Of a DNA stretch of 64,000 nucleotides, positions 8,388-17,098 are shown one piece after another. Position 1 is the first letter of the stretch. Each line of letters begins with the position of its first letter. The position numbers and the translations under genes are program-made. Source of the DNA: an uncultured Porphyromonadaceae bacterium. GTDB lineage: Bacteria; Bacteroidota; Bacteroidia; Bacteroidales; UBA11471. The stretch lies in the NCBI GenBank assembly GCA_900542765.1, contig UQOX01000003.1, forward strand, positions 40,682 to 104,681, in the 5' to 3' direction. The notes beneath the pieces are model-generated. The model was not told where the DNA came from and did not search any database. It saw only the letters and a program-made list of their open reading frames with translations.

Positions 8388-9038
8388 ATGAAACCGCTTA
8401 TCGCCCCCTCGCTCCTGTCGGCCAACTTCGCCAACCTGCAACAGGATATTGAAATGATCAACCGCAGTCAGGCCGACTGGTTGCATCTCGACATTATGGA
8501 CGGCGTGTTTGTGCCGAACATCTCGTTCGGGTTCCCGGTCATCGAAGCAATAGCCCCGCTGGCCCGCAAGCCCCTCGACGTGCATCTCATGATTACGCAA
8601 CCCGAGAAATTCATCTCCCGGCTGCAAGCCCTCGGTACATTCATGATGAATGTGCATTACGAAGCCTGCCTCCATCTGCACCGTACCGTGCAAGAAATCA
8701 AAAAGGCCGGCATGAAAGCCGGTGTCACGCTCAACCCCCACACTCCGGTCTCGATGCTCGAAGACATACTCCCCGATGTCGACATGGTACTGCTCATGTC
8801 GGTAAACCCGGGATTCGGCGGGCAGAAATTCATTCCCCAATCGACCGAAAAAATCGCCCGGCTCAAAGAGATGATTTTACGCAAGAACCTTTCCACGCTC
8901 ATCGAAGTCGACGGCGGCATCAATCTCGAAACAGCCCGGCTCACCCTCGACGCCGGAGCCGACATTCTGGTCTGCGGAAACAGCATCTTCTCGGCCGAAA
9001 ATCCTGAAGAGACCATTGCCAAACTGAAAGCCTTGTAA
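8388..9038 (+). CDS. rpe: Ribulose-phosphate 3-epimerase
   Basis: The protein has 216 aa, a typical length, and is a TIM barrel that interconverts D-ribulose 5-phosphate and D-xylulose 5-phosphate in the pentose phosphate pathway. Signatures are IAPSLLSANFANL at the N-terminus, WLHLDIMDGVFVPNISFG with metal-binding His and Asp, DVHLMI, MSVNPGFGGQKFIP, and VDGGIN with the catalytic Asp followed by a phosphate-binding GNSIF. It has its own -7 element and no overlap with neighbours. Confidence 0.97.
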   Translation: MKPLIAPSLLSANFANLQQDIEMINRSQADWLHLDIMDGVFVPNISFGFPVIEAIAPLARKPLDVHLMITQPEKFISRLQALGTFMMNVHYEACLHLHRTVQEIKKAGMKAGVTLNPHTPVSMLEDILPDVDMVLLMSVNPGFGGQKFIPQSTEKIARLKEMILRKNLSTLIEVDGGINLETARLTLDAGADILVCGNSIFSAENPEETIAKLKAL

Positions 9039-9047
9039 TCGAGGTCT

Positions 9048-9064
9048 CTATCCCGTCACGGGAA
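9048..9064. repeat. Short CCCG/CGGG palindrome between rpe and comEC
   Basis: The segment TCCCGTCACGGGA is a small palindrome. It resembles the longer TTCCC(C)G...CGGGAA hairpins at 14360, 55952 and 57740, so it may be a remnant of the same dispersed element. Confidence 0.3.
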
Positions 9065-9153
9065 TTGTAAATATCTTCGAGGAGACCCCTCACAACCACG
9101 GAGAAAGCCCGTCACCACGGGGTGGCTCCGACAAATTGCCGTTTTCCACCACC

Positions 9154-11253
9154 ATGAAACGCCGACTGCTCGAAGAAGCCCCTTTCGCCCGGCTGGCGGC
9201 TCCTTTTGCTGCCGGTATGGCCATAGAATCGGTCATGCCGGACATCTTCTTGTGGATATCCCTTATCATCGGCCTCATATTCTTGCTTTTACACCTCCTT
9301 TCGCTGCGGCACGTCGAGATACGATTCCGCCATCGTGAATACTTCGCCATCGCTTGCTGCGCCCTGTTTTTTACGGCGGGAGGGGCAACCTTGGCAATCG
9401 ACCGACAAGCCGAGATGCCAAAGGTGAATCCTAACACATACGCCTATGCGCTGGCACGCATCGATGCCATCGACCCCGACACCGGACGGAGCGTCGGTTG
9501 CCAGGCCACGCTCATCGCCGTGGTCGACGAGAAGAAACAAAACATCGCCACCCAAATACCCGTCCTGCTGCGCATAGAGCAAGACACCTGCCCGAAAGGG
9601 TTGCACGCGGGCAGCCTCATTCTTTTTGTCCCGCGCATCGCCCCGATAGCCAACCGCAAAAATCCCGAAGCCTTCGACTACGCTTCCCTGATGCGGCACC
9701 GGGGCTATGTCTACACCCAATACCTGCCACGCGACCGGTGGGCATGCGTCGGTGACAGCGAACTCCCGGCTCTCAAACGCCACGCGCTTTCACTGCGCGA
9801 CTCATGCCTGGGTCTCATCGACAACGGAGGATTTTCGTCGCAAGCCCGCAGCATATTGAAAGCCTTGCTGCTGGGCTACACCGGCGAACTCGACACCGCC
9901 CAGCGAGAGGCATTTTCCGTAGCCGGGCTTTCGCATGTCCTTGCCGTAAGCGGACTGCACCTGGGTATCATTTGGGCCGTGGCGGCCGCCCTGCTCACGC
10001 CCTTGGTGTGGCTGCGCCTGCGCCGGCTACAAGCCGCCATAATAGGGCTCCTGCTTTGGGGATACGCCTTCATCACGGGCCTGTCGCCGTCGGTCGTCCG
10101 GGCCTGTGTCATGGCGTCGGTCGTACTGGCGGGCATCATCATCGGACGAAAGGCATATCCCATGAACAGTCTTTTTGTCGCGGCGTTTGCCATGCTGCTC
10201 TATAACCCGCACTACCTCTTTCAGGTGGGATTCCAACTGAGTTTCCTGTCGGTATTTTCCATTCTGCTTTTTTATCGCCCCCTCTACAATCTGCTTCCCC
10301 ACAAACACCGCGTTGCCCGGCAGGCAGCCTCGCTCCTGGCCGTCTCGGCGGCCGCACAACTGGGCACGTTGCCGCTGGTCATCTACTATTTTCATACCCT
10401 TCCTTTGGCCGGGTTGCTGACCAACCTCATCGTCGTGCCCTTGCTGCCTCTCCTGCTCGGCGGCGGATTCCTGTGGCTGTTCATGGCCGGCATGGGAGCA
10501 ACGCCTACTCTCCTGGGTAAAGGGGTGAACGCACTGGCCGATGGTCTCGACCATTTATCCCGCCTGGTCGAAGACCGCCCATGGAGCGCTATCGAAAACA
10601 TTTGGGTAGAACCCGGAGAACTGGTCTTTTGGTTTATCCTCATCTTCGGCGGGGGCGCCGTTCTCTTGTCGCGACAGGCCAAAGGGGTTATTCTCCTGCT
10701 GGCCACTCTCCTTGTATTCCTCTTGGTCGACACCCTCAACTACCGCACGCCGTTGCGCGACACCTGGGTCGTGTACCAAGAGAGCGGTGGCACGACAACC
10801 CTCAACTTCATCGACAACGGCCGCAATATGCTCTTGGCTCTCGACACCCTGCCCGACCGCGCCGTCGAACGTGAAGCCCGCCGTTTTTGGTTGCGGAACG
10901 ATGCCGGCCCGGCCATCTATCTCTCCGACTCGACCTCGCACGGCCGTCTCTCGATAGCCCTGCCCTACATCGCATTCGGAACGACACGCATCATCGTGCT
11001 CGACGACGAACGGTGGAAAGGCGTCGCCTCACCCCAGCGCATGAGCATCGACTATGCCGTCATAGCGCCGGGGTTCCATGGGAAAATCGACCCCATCAGA
11101 CAGATATTCGACATTCGCGAAATCATACTTGCCCACAACCTGCCCTACTTCCAGCGCAAGGCTTTGCAGGAAGAGTGCAGGCGGCTGCGCATACGCTGCC
11201 ACTGCGTGCGCACCGACGGAGCTTTTGTCGCACCCTCGACGACAAGGCTCTAA
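9154..11253 (+). CDS. comEC: ComEC/Rec2-family membrane protein
   Basis: The protein has 699 aa from the ATG at 9154; a TTG at 9136 is also in frame but less likely. N-terminal membrane helices and a DUF4131-like segment (about 15-190) are followed by the competence domain (about 235-500). That domain has the hallmark LSHVLAVSGLHLGI and many helices, including GLSPSVVRACVMA. ComEC forms the inner-membrane channel for single-stranded DNA uptake. The C-terminal region (about 540-690) has the fold-like remains of a metallo-beta-lactamase domain but no HxHxDH metal motif. The gene converges on the TonB receptor gene, and the two stop codons overlap by 4 bp. Confidence 0.88.
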   Translation: MKRRLLEEAPFARLAAPFAAGMAIESVMPDIFLWISLIIGLIFLLLHLLSLRHVEIRFRHREYFAIACCALFFTAGGATLAIDRQAEMPKVNPNTYAYALARIDAIDPDTGRSVGCQATLIAVVDEKKQNIATQIPVLLRIEQDTCPKGLHAGSLILFVPRIAPIANRKNPEAFDYASLMRHRGYVYTQYLPRDRWACVGDSELPALKRHALSLRDSCLGLIDNGGFSSQARSILKALLLGYTGELDTAQREAFSVAGLSHVLAVSGLHLGIIWAVAAALLTPLVWLRLRRLQAAIIGLLLWGYAFITGLSPSVVRACVMASVVLAGIIIGRKAYPMNSLFVAAFAMLLYNPHYLFQVGFQLSFLSVFSILLFYRPLYNLLPHKHRVARQAASLLAVSAAAQLGTLPLVIYYFHTLPLAGLLTNLIVVPLLPLLLGGGFLWLFMAGMGATPTLLGKGVNALADGLDHLSRLVEDRPWSAIENIWVEPGELVFWFILIFGGGAVLLSRQAKGVILLLATLLVFLLVDTLNYRTPLRDTWVVYQESGGTTTLNFIDNGRNMLLALDTLPDRAVEREARRFWLRNDAGPAIYLSDSTSHGRLSIALPYIAFGTTRIIVLDDERWKGVASPQRMSIDYAVIAPGFHGKIDPIRQIFDIREIILAHNLPYFQRKALQEECRRLRIRCHCVRTDGAFVAPSTTRL

Positions 11254-13664
11254 AAATCGAAAGAGAGTCTCAAATTGAATTGCCGCCCGGTGAGATAGTT
11301 GGGCACGGCATTCTGGTTGTTGTAAATATCGGTCACCCAATAATAGGAATTGACGTTGGCAAAGTCGAGAAGATTGAAGACATCGAGCCCTATCCAAATA
11401 CTCTTGAAGGCCCGGAAAAACGGGCGTTGCATGATGCGGTCTTCCCCTCCGGCCAAACGGCGCGAAAGTCCGATGTCGACACGACGATAGGGCGGCGTGC
11501 GGAAATACCCCTCGGCACGCCCCTTGCGCGGGGCGGCCATGGGAAGGCCGTCGGACCAAATGGCTTTGAGCGAAAAACGATATTTCGGGAAGCGGGGCAC
11601 ATAGTCCTGGAAAAAGAGCCCCACGCTATACCGCTGCTCGGTGGGCAGGGGCACATGGCCCGAGGCGGTTTTCTCCTGAGCGGTCATGAGGGAGAAGGTG
11701 AGCCACGAGTCCACCCCCGGGACAAACTCCCCGAAAAGTTTCAAATCGAGACCGGCGATGTATCCCTCGGAATTGTTTTCACCACTGTACCACACCCGCA
11801 CGTTGTCGACCTCATAAGAGATGAGGTGGTCGAGTTTTTTATAATAGACCTCGCCGGTGAGCTTGAAAGGCCGGTCAAGAGCCCGGAAGGTGAAATCGCT
11901 TCCCAATATCACATGTATCGAGCGTTGCGACTTGATGTTCTTGTTGAGACTCACCGTCCAGTTTCCCCGGCTGTCCTGCACCGTATCGCGAAATTCCTTG
12001 TAAAAAGGCGCTTGGTAATATATACCCGTGGCAAAACGGAAAGTAAGGCGCGGGTTGAAGGCGGGATTGAATCCGACCGACGCCCGGGGCGAGACAATGC
12101 ACTCCCGATTATAATCCCAATATGAGAGACGCACTCCCCCGGTAAAGTTGTATATGCCCGAAGCATGTTCGAGGGTATAGGTCTCCTGCACATAGGCCGA
12201 GAAACGGTTGCTCTCGATGTCTTGCGTCGACCGCAGGCTCGATATGAGCGAAATGCCGGCACCGGTATGAGGCAGCGTGTAACCCGAAGAGTCGCGCGAC
12301 TCCCACTCCCGCATGCGGTCGTGTATGCGTTCCCGCTGGTAGGTCGTGCCATAACGCAAGGTGTGGCGACCCCATCGCGTCTCACCTTTGAGGGTCAGAG
12401 CATAGACATTGGCATTCAGACGGTTACGGGCATGTTCGTGATAAGAGCCATAGCCCAGTGTACCGGCCGTTTCGGGAGCATCGGCACCATTGGCCAGGTC
12501 GAGCTCGTCGAGCCAATATTCGCCCGTGATGTCATAGGTTACCTGCTCCCGGGTCGTGAAAGCCGAGGCCAGTAACGAAAGCGAGGTGAATGCCGTGGGG
12601 CGGTAATTGAGCGTGAGGGCCCCGAAATAGGTCTGAAAAATATCTTGCTCCTTCCCGTCGAAATAGACCGTAAACTGTGCGGCCGACGAAACGCTGCCAT
12701 AGCGCGTGGTGCGCGACTGGGGAATAAATTGATAGTTGTTGCTCGATATGTTTCCCAACAAGGCCACGTCCCAACGGGAATTTATCTTATAGGTGAGATA
12801 GGTCTGGTAATCGAAGAAACGCGGCTTATACTCCCCCTCGGTGTCGAGCGTGCTGAGGAGGGTCGAATTGGTCTTGAAACGGAAGCCGTGCAACTGCGAG
12901 AAGCGTCGGGTGCTCTGCCCCACCGAGGCGCTGGCTCCCAGGAAACTGCCCGAGACCGACCCTTCAAAGGCTTCGGGTTTCTTGTAGGTGATGTCGAGTA
13001 CCGACGACATCTTGTCGCCATACTCCACGGGATAACCGCCCGAAGAAAATCCCACGGCACCGACCATATCGGGATTGATAAAGCTCAGCCCCTCCTGCTG
13101 GCCGGTGCGAATAAGTTGCGGACGGTAGATTTCGATGCCATTGACATAGACGATGTTCTCGTCGAAATTCCCGCCCCGCACCGAATATTGCGAACTCAGC
13201 TCGTTGTTGGAGTGCACCCCGGGCATCGTCGCCAGCAAGGCTTCGATGGAACCGCCCGAAGCATCGGGCATCAGTTTCCAGTCTTTGGGGTCGAGTTTCT
13301 GCAACGTGGTCATTTGGCGGCGGTACTCGCGTATCTGCACTTCGCTCAGTGTGCGGTCGTTGTTATACATGCGCACGGTGAGCGACACTTTTTCCGAGGG
13401 GGTTACCAGTTTCCGGTGCTCGCGGCGGTAGCCGAGGTACGAGAATATCACCTCCACCGTATCGGAGGGGACAACATGCAACTTGAACTCGCCCTTGTCA
13501 TTGGTAAACGTACCTGCCGATGCGGCCGGGACGGCAACCGTGACAAGGTCCATCGGGGCTCCTTCGGAATCGATGACCCGTCCCGAAATCTCGACACGAC
13601 GTTGCGCTTGTGCCACCAGGCACAAGAAAAGAAAAAACGATAACAGAAGTTGCCGCAATGTCAT
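11250..13664 (-). CDS. TonB-dependent outer-membrane receptor
   Basis: The protein has 804 aa from the ATG at 13664, which opens a signal peptide (MTLRQLLLSFFLFL...AQAQ). Residues about 24-110 form a CarboxypepD_reg-like domain (VEISGRVIDSEGAPMDLVTV). A plug domain at about 125-235 includes SQYSVRGGNFDENIVYVNGIE, followed by a 22-strand-type barrel ending in the terminal aromatic motif LRLSFDF. It imports an unknown substrate using TonB energy. It is not a SusC type, and no SusD partner is next to it. It lies 115 bp downstream of the exonuclease gene on the same strand. Confidence 0.9.
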   Translation of the reverse strand: MTLRQLLLSFFLFLCLVAQAQRRVEISGRVIDSEGAPMDLVTVAVPAASAGTFTNDKGEFKLHVVPSDTVEVIFSYLGYRREHRKLVTPSEKVSLTVRMYNNDRTLSEVQIREYRRQMTTLQKLDPKDWKLMPDASGGSIEALLATMPGVHSNNELSSQYSVRGGNFDENIVYVNGIEIYRPQLIRTGQQEGLSFINPDMVGAVGFSSGGYPVEYGDKMSSVLDITYKKPEAFEGSVSGSFLGASASVGQSTRRFSQLHGFRFKTNSTLLSTLDTEGEYKPRFFDYQTYLTYKINSRWDVALLGNISSNNYQFIPQSRTTRYGSVSSAAQFTVYFDGKEQDIFQTYFGALTLNYRPTAFTSLSLLASAFTTREQVTYDITGEYWLDELDLANGADAPETAGTLGYGSYHEHARNRLNANVYALTLKGETRWGRHTLRYGTTYQRERIHDRMREWESRDSSGYTLPHTGAGISLISSLRSTQDIESNRFSAYVQETYTLEHASGIYNFTGGVRLSYWDYNRECIVSPRASVGFNPAFNPRLTFRFATGIYYQAPFYKEFRDTVQDSRGNWTVSLNKNIKSQRSIHVILGSDFTFRALDRPFKLTGEVYYKKLDHLISYEVDNVRVWYSGENNSEGYIAGLDLKLFGEFVPGVDSWLTFSLMTAQEKTASGHVPLPTEQRYSVGLFFQDYVPRFPKYRFSLKAIWSDGLPMAAPRKGRAEGYFRTPPYRRVDIGLSRRLAGGEDRIMQRPFFRAFKSIWIGLDVFNLLDFANVNSYYWVTDIYNNQNAVPNYLTGRQFNLRLSFDF

Positions 13665-13779
13665 ACCGTAGTTTCGGTTCGAGAATAGAGGTATCTTGTA
13701 TGTAAACGGGGTTTCGGGCGTTTCAGTATATTGGGCGTGTGAAATTTTTCTCCGGGTAGGGGTCGCATGGCAAAGCGGG

Positions 13780-14283
13780 TCACTCCTCATCGAGAATCTG
13801 CATGGCGATGACGGCACAGGCTTCGGCATCGGCCAAGGCATGATGGTGTTGCGACAAGTCATAACCGCAACGGGCAGCGACGGTCGGCAAGCGGTGATCG
13901 GGCAACTCTCGTCCGAAAACCCGCCGCGAAGCCCGGCAGGTGCAGAAAAAACGATAATCGGGATAGGTCAGGCCGTAATATTCATGCACGGCTCGCAGGC
14001 ACCCTTCGTCGAACGGGCTGTTGTGCGCCACCAGCGGCAAGCCTTCGATGAGCGGAACGACCTCCCGCCACACGTCGGGGAACAGGGGCGCTTCATCGGT
14101 ATCGGACGCCCGAAGGCCGTGAATGGCCGTCGTGAACGGCAAATAATAATTGGGGGTCGGGTGTATGAGATGATAATACGTCCCGGTCACCACCCCGTTA
14201 CGCACCACGACGACACCCACGCTGCATACACTGGTGCGCCGATTGTTGGCCGTTTCAAAATCGATGGCTGCAAAATTTTTCAT
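13780..14283 (-). CDS. DnaQ-like DEDDh 3'-5' exonuclease
   Basis: The protein has 167 aa. Exo I is FAAIDFETAN (Asp8 and Glu10), Exo II is LVAHNSPFDEGCL, and Exo III is HHHALADAEACA with the general-base His and metal-binding Asp. It is the short, free-standing DnaQ-like type (epsilon or RNase T-like nucleic-acid proofreading or trimming). The substrate cannot be told. It has no helicase or polymerase domain. The region upstream is a 370-bp intergenic stretch containing palindromes. Confidence 0.88.
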   Translation of the reverse strand: MKNFAAIDFETANNRRTSVCSVGVVVVRNGVVTGTYYHLIHPTPNYYLPFTTAIHGLRASDTDEAPLFPDVWREVVPLIEGLPLVAHNSPFDEGCLRAVHEYYGLTYPDYRFFCTCRASRRVFGRELPDHRLPTVAARCGYDLSQHHHALADAEACAVIAMQILDEE

Positions 14284-14359
14284 GGCAAGGTTCTAAATAA
14301 TGGAGATTCCCCGTCGCACGGGATTCTTAAAAAACGGAGGCAACCGCATCTCTCGTGGG

Positions 14360-14380
14360 ATTCCCCGACAAATGGGGAAT
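14360..14380. repeat. Short dispersed palindrome ATTCCCC-N7-GGGGAAT
   Basis: Seven-bp perfect arms at 14360-14366 and 14374-14380. The element shares its core with the hairpin at 55952-55972. Confidence 0.45.
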
Positions 14381-14586
14381 GACCGTTGCCGGCAAGGGAT
14401 AGTCTTACCCAAACCGGGAATCAAACCGCGCAACAATCATACCGGCTTCCACAAAGATTGCGAAGGTCGAAGGCCGGGACAATGAAACAAGGTTTCAGAA
14501 CGTCGGCTCGACCGCACCACCTCCCATCTTCCTACAAAGGTACACAAATATTTCGGGCGGGTTCTTCGTTTTCGACCAATTATTCG

Positions 14587-14594
14587 TATTTTTG
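14587..14594 (+). promoter_or_regulatory. -7 promoter element of nitroreductase-maf operon
   Basis: TATTTTTG matches TAnnTTTG, 59 bp before the first start codon of the four-gene operon. Confidence 0.6.
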
Positions 14595-14653
14595 TAAGGT
14601 CAGCCCGTCAAAGGGGACATTCTTTTAATAGCATAAACATCAAACAGATAAGC

Positions 14654-15181
14654 ATGAAAGATTTTCACGAATTACTGAGAGTGCGCCGAAGCACCCGCAA
14701 ATTTACCCCCGAAGAGATTTCATCGGAAGATGTAAAAACCATCATGGAAGCCGCCCTCATGGCTCCGTCGTCGAAACGTTCGTTGTCGTGGGAATTTGTC
14801 CTGGTCGAAGACCCCGAAAAGCTCGAACGCCTTTCGGTGTGCAAAGACAGCGGCGCCAAACTGATAGCCGGTGCCAAACTGGCCGTCGTCGTGCTGGGCG
14901 ACCCGATGAAGAGTGACGTGTGGATTGAAGACGCCTCCATCGCCTCCACGCTCATTCAACTGCAAGCCGAAGAGCTGGGAATAGGCAGCTGTTGGGTGCA
15001 GGTGCGCGGCCGTTATGGAGAGAACGGCGAATCGGCCGAAGATTTTGTGCGCGAACTCCTGAACATACCGCTTCCCATGCAAGTGCTGGCTATCATCGCA
15101 CTGGGGCATAAAGCCGAGACAAAAACACCGTTCGACCCCGAGAAAGCCGCTTGGGAAAAAGTCCACATCGGCCAATGGTAA
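14654..15181 (+). CDS. Nitroreductase-family flavoprotein
   Basis: The protein has 175 aa. Residues 9-20 (RRSTRKFTPEEI) carry the FMN-phosphate-binding RRSxRxF motif. MAPSSKRSLSWEF supplies the second flavin contact and IGSCWVQVRG the C-terminal one. Members are FMN-dependent NAD(P)H oxidoreductases acting on quinones, nitro compounds or specialised substrates; the natural substrate is unknown. It is the first gene of a compact operon, and its stop codon overlaps the start of the next gene. Confidence 0.9.
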   Translation: MKDFHELLRVRRSTRKFTPEEISSEDVKTIMEAALMAPSSKRSLSWEFVLVEDPEKLERLSVCKDSGAKLIAGAKLAVVVLGDPMKSDVWIEDASIASTLIQLQAEELGIGSCWVQVRGRYGENGESAEDFVRELLNIPLPMQVLAIIALGHKAETKTPFDPEKAAWEKVHIGQW

Positions 15182-15981
15182 AAGAGAAAAAACAACGGGT
15201 CGTCTTCATCGGTGCGGGCAACCTGGCAACACACCTGTCGAAAGCCTTGCAGGAAGCCGGACATGACATCGTGCAGGTATTCAGTCGCACAGCCTCCTCG
15301 GCACAACAACTGGCCGGGAAACTGGGGTGTGCCATGACCACCAGCATCGAAGCGGTGCGTCCCGACGCCGACATTTATATCTACTCCGTCAGCGACGCCA
15401 TACTCAGCGAACTCATTGCCCGCACCCCGTTGCCCGACGGAGCGCTATGCCTGCACACGGCGGGAAGCATACCCATGTCGGTATTCGCCCCTCGATGCCA
15501 ACGCTACGGCGTTTTTTACCCGTTGCAGACATTCAGCAAGGACCGGCCCGTAAAATTTGAAGAGATTCCCCTCTTCATCGAAGGCTCTACACCCGAAGTG
15601 ACCGCCACCTTGCGGGAGATGGGGCAGGAAATATCGCGGCAAGTCATCGAGGCGTCATCGGAACAGCGGCGCCACCTCCACTTGGCGGCGGTCTTTGCCT
15701 GCAACTTCACCAACCATCTCTATGCCATAGCCGCCGAACTGCTCGAACGTCAAGGGTTGCCGTTCGACGCCCTGCGTCCCTTGGTCCGGGAAACCGCCGC
15801 AAAAATCGAGACACTCGCTCCGGCCGCCGCGCAAACTGGGCCGGCCATGAGGTACGACCGCAACGTCATGCAGAAGCATATCGACCTTCTCGACGATGCA
15901 GAAGAGAAAGAAATCTACCGTATATTGAGCAAGCACATTCACCAGTTTGCCACCTCGCAAATACCATCACCACATGAGTAA
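15175..15981 (+). CDS. Rossmann-fold/DUF2520 oxidoreductase-like protein
   Basis: The protein has 268 aa from the ATG at 15175, which overlaps the nitroreductase stop. The N-terminus [17 protein letters not shown] is a GxGNxA dinucleotide-binding motif of the F420/NADP-dependent, pyrroline-5-carboxylate-reductase-like type. The C-terminal half (about 135-265) is the helical DUF2520 domain, with [20 protein letters not shown]. Substrate unknown. It overlaps the next gene by 8 bp, which suggests translational coupling. Confidence 0.85.
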   Translation: MVKEKKQRVVFIGAGNLATHLSKALQEAGHDIVQVFSRTASSAQQLAGKLGCAMTTSIEAVRPDADIYIYSVSDAILSELIARTPLPDGALCLHTAGSIPMSVFAPRCQRYGVFYPLQTFSKDRPVKFEEIPLFIEGSTPEVTATLREMGQEISRQVIEASSEQRRHLHLAAVFACNFTNHLYAIAAELLERQGLPFDALRPLVRETAAKIETLAPAAAQTGPAMRYDRNVMQKHIDLLDDAEEKEIYRILSKHIHQFATSQIPSPHE

Positions 15982-16495
15982 AATAGCTTATGACCTCGGC
16001 CTCATCAAAGGCTTTGCTTTCGACGTCGACGGCGTACTGTCGGCCGAGACCATTCCCCTGCACCCCAACGGCGAACCCTGCCGCACGGTCAACATCAAGG
16101 ACGGTTACGCCATACAGCTGGCCGTGCGCAAAGGTTTCGAAATTGCCATCATCACCGGAGGCCGCACCGAAGCCGTGCGCAAACGTTTTGAATCGCTGGG
16201 CGTACAACACATCTACCTGGGAGCCAGCATCAAAACCAAATCGTTCGAGGATTGGGTGCGAGCAACCGGCTTGCAACGCGACGAAATCCTCTACATGGGC
16301 GACGACATTCCCGACTACGAAGTGATGCAAGCCGTCGGGCTGCCCTGCTGCCCCGCCGACGCGGCACCCGAGATAAAATCGGTGGCCACCTACATCTCTC
16401 CCCGCAACGGCGGTCACGGCTGCGGCCGCGACGTGATAGAGCAGGTGATGAAAGCACAAGGCAAATGGTTTGGCGAAGAAGCCTTCGGGTGGTAA
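15974..16495 (+). CDS. kdsC: 3-deoxy-D-manno-octulosonate 8-phosphate phosphatase (KdsC type)
   Basis: The protein has 173 aa from the ATG at 15974; an upstream in-frame start would only add a poorly conserved extension. HAD motifs are [10 protein letters not shown] (nucleophile and acid Asp), IITGGRT, the motif-III lysine in the KTKSFED region, and [12 protein letters not shown]. It is cap-less C0 HAD in length, typical of KdsC, which removes phosphate from KDO-8-P to make KDO for the lipid A core. Twelve bp separate it from the maf gene. Confidence 0.9.
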   Translation: MSKIAYDLGLIKGFAFDVDGVLSAETIPLHPNGEPCRTVNIKDGYAIQLAVRKGFEIAIITGGRTEAVRKRFESLGVQHIYLGASIKTKSFEDWVRATGLQRDEILYMGDDIPDYEVMQAVGLPCCPADAAPEIKSVATYISPRNGGHGCGRDVIEQVMKAQGKWFGEEAFGW

Positions 16496-16507
16496 AAAAC
16501 AACGGAT

Positions 16508-17086
16508 ATGGATTTTCTGAAAAATTACGACATCATACTGGCGAGCAATTCGCCCCGACGCAAAGAACTGCTCGCCGGGCTCGACATTCCCTACCGGGTG
16601 TGCGTGCTGCCCGACATCGACGAAAGTTATCCCGACTCGCTGCAAGGTGAAGAGATTCCCGTCTTCATCTCCCGGGAAAAGGCGCAAGCCTACAAAAGCC
16701 TCCTCACGGGGCGCACCCTGCTCATCACGGCCGACACCATCGTGTGGCTCAACGGGAAAGTCTACGGCAAGCCGCACGACAAGGACGATGCCCGCGCCAT
16801 GCTGCGCGCCCTCTCGGGCAACACCCACACGGTCATCACCGGCGTAACCATCGCCACCTGCGACAAGGAGGTATCGTTTGCCACATCGACCGAGGTCTCG
16901 TTTGCCCGACTCACCGACGAGGAAATCGATTATTATGTCGAGAAATACGCGCCGCTCGACAAGGCCGGCGCCTATGGCATACAGGAATGGATAGGTTATG
17001 TGGGGGTCACCGGCATACAGGGCTCCTATTACAACGTCATGGGTCTGCCCATACAACGCCTCTACCAAGAGCTGAAAAAATTTTAG
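16508..17086 (+). CDS. maf: Maf-like nucleoside triphosphate pyrophosphatase
   Basis: The protein has 192 aa. It shows the Maf signatures ASNSPRRKELL at the N-terminus, ITADTIVWLNGKVYGKP in the middle and DKAGAYGIQEW towards the end. Maf (YhdE class) hydrolyses non-canonical or pyrimidine NTPs such as dTTP and UTP to the monophosphate, cleansing nucleotide pools. It is the last gene of the nitroreductase operon, with only 12 bp between its stop and the convergent minus-strand gene. Confidence 0.93.
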   Translation: MDFLKNYDIILASNSPRRKELLAGLDIPYRVCVLPDIDESYPDSLQGEEIPVFISREKAQAYKSLLTGRTLLITADTIVWLNGKVYGKPHDKDDARAMLRALSGNTHTVITGVTIATCDKEVSFATSTEVSFARLTDEEIDYYVEKYAPLDKAGAYGIQEWIGYVGVTGIQGSYYNVMGLPIQRLYQELKKF

Positions 17087-17098
17087 GGGAGACGTCCC

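Larger units (their letters stand above)
14284..14653. other. Intergenic region with short palindromes and nitroreductase promoter
   Basis: This 370-bp divergent region has no convincing gene. It contains two CCCCG-type palindromes (about 14305-14325 and 14360-14380) and, near the right end, the promoter of the plus-strand operon. Confidence 0.6.
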
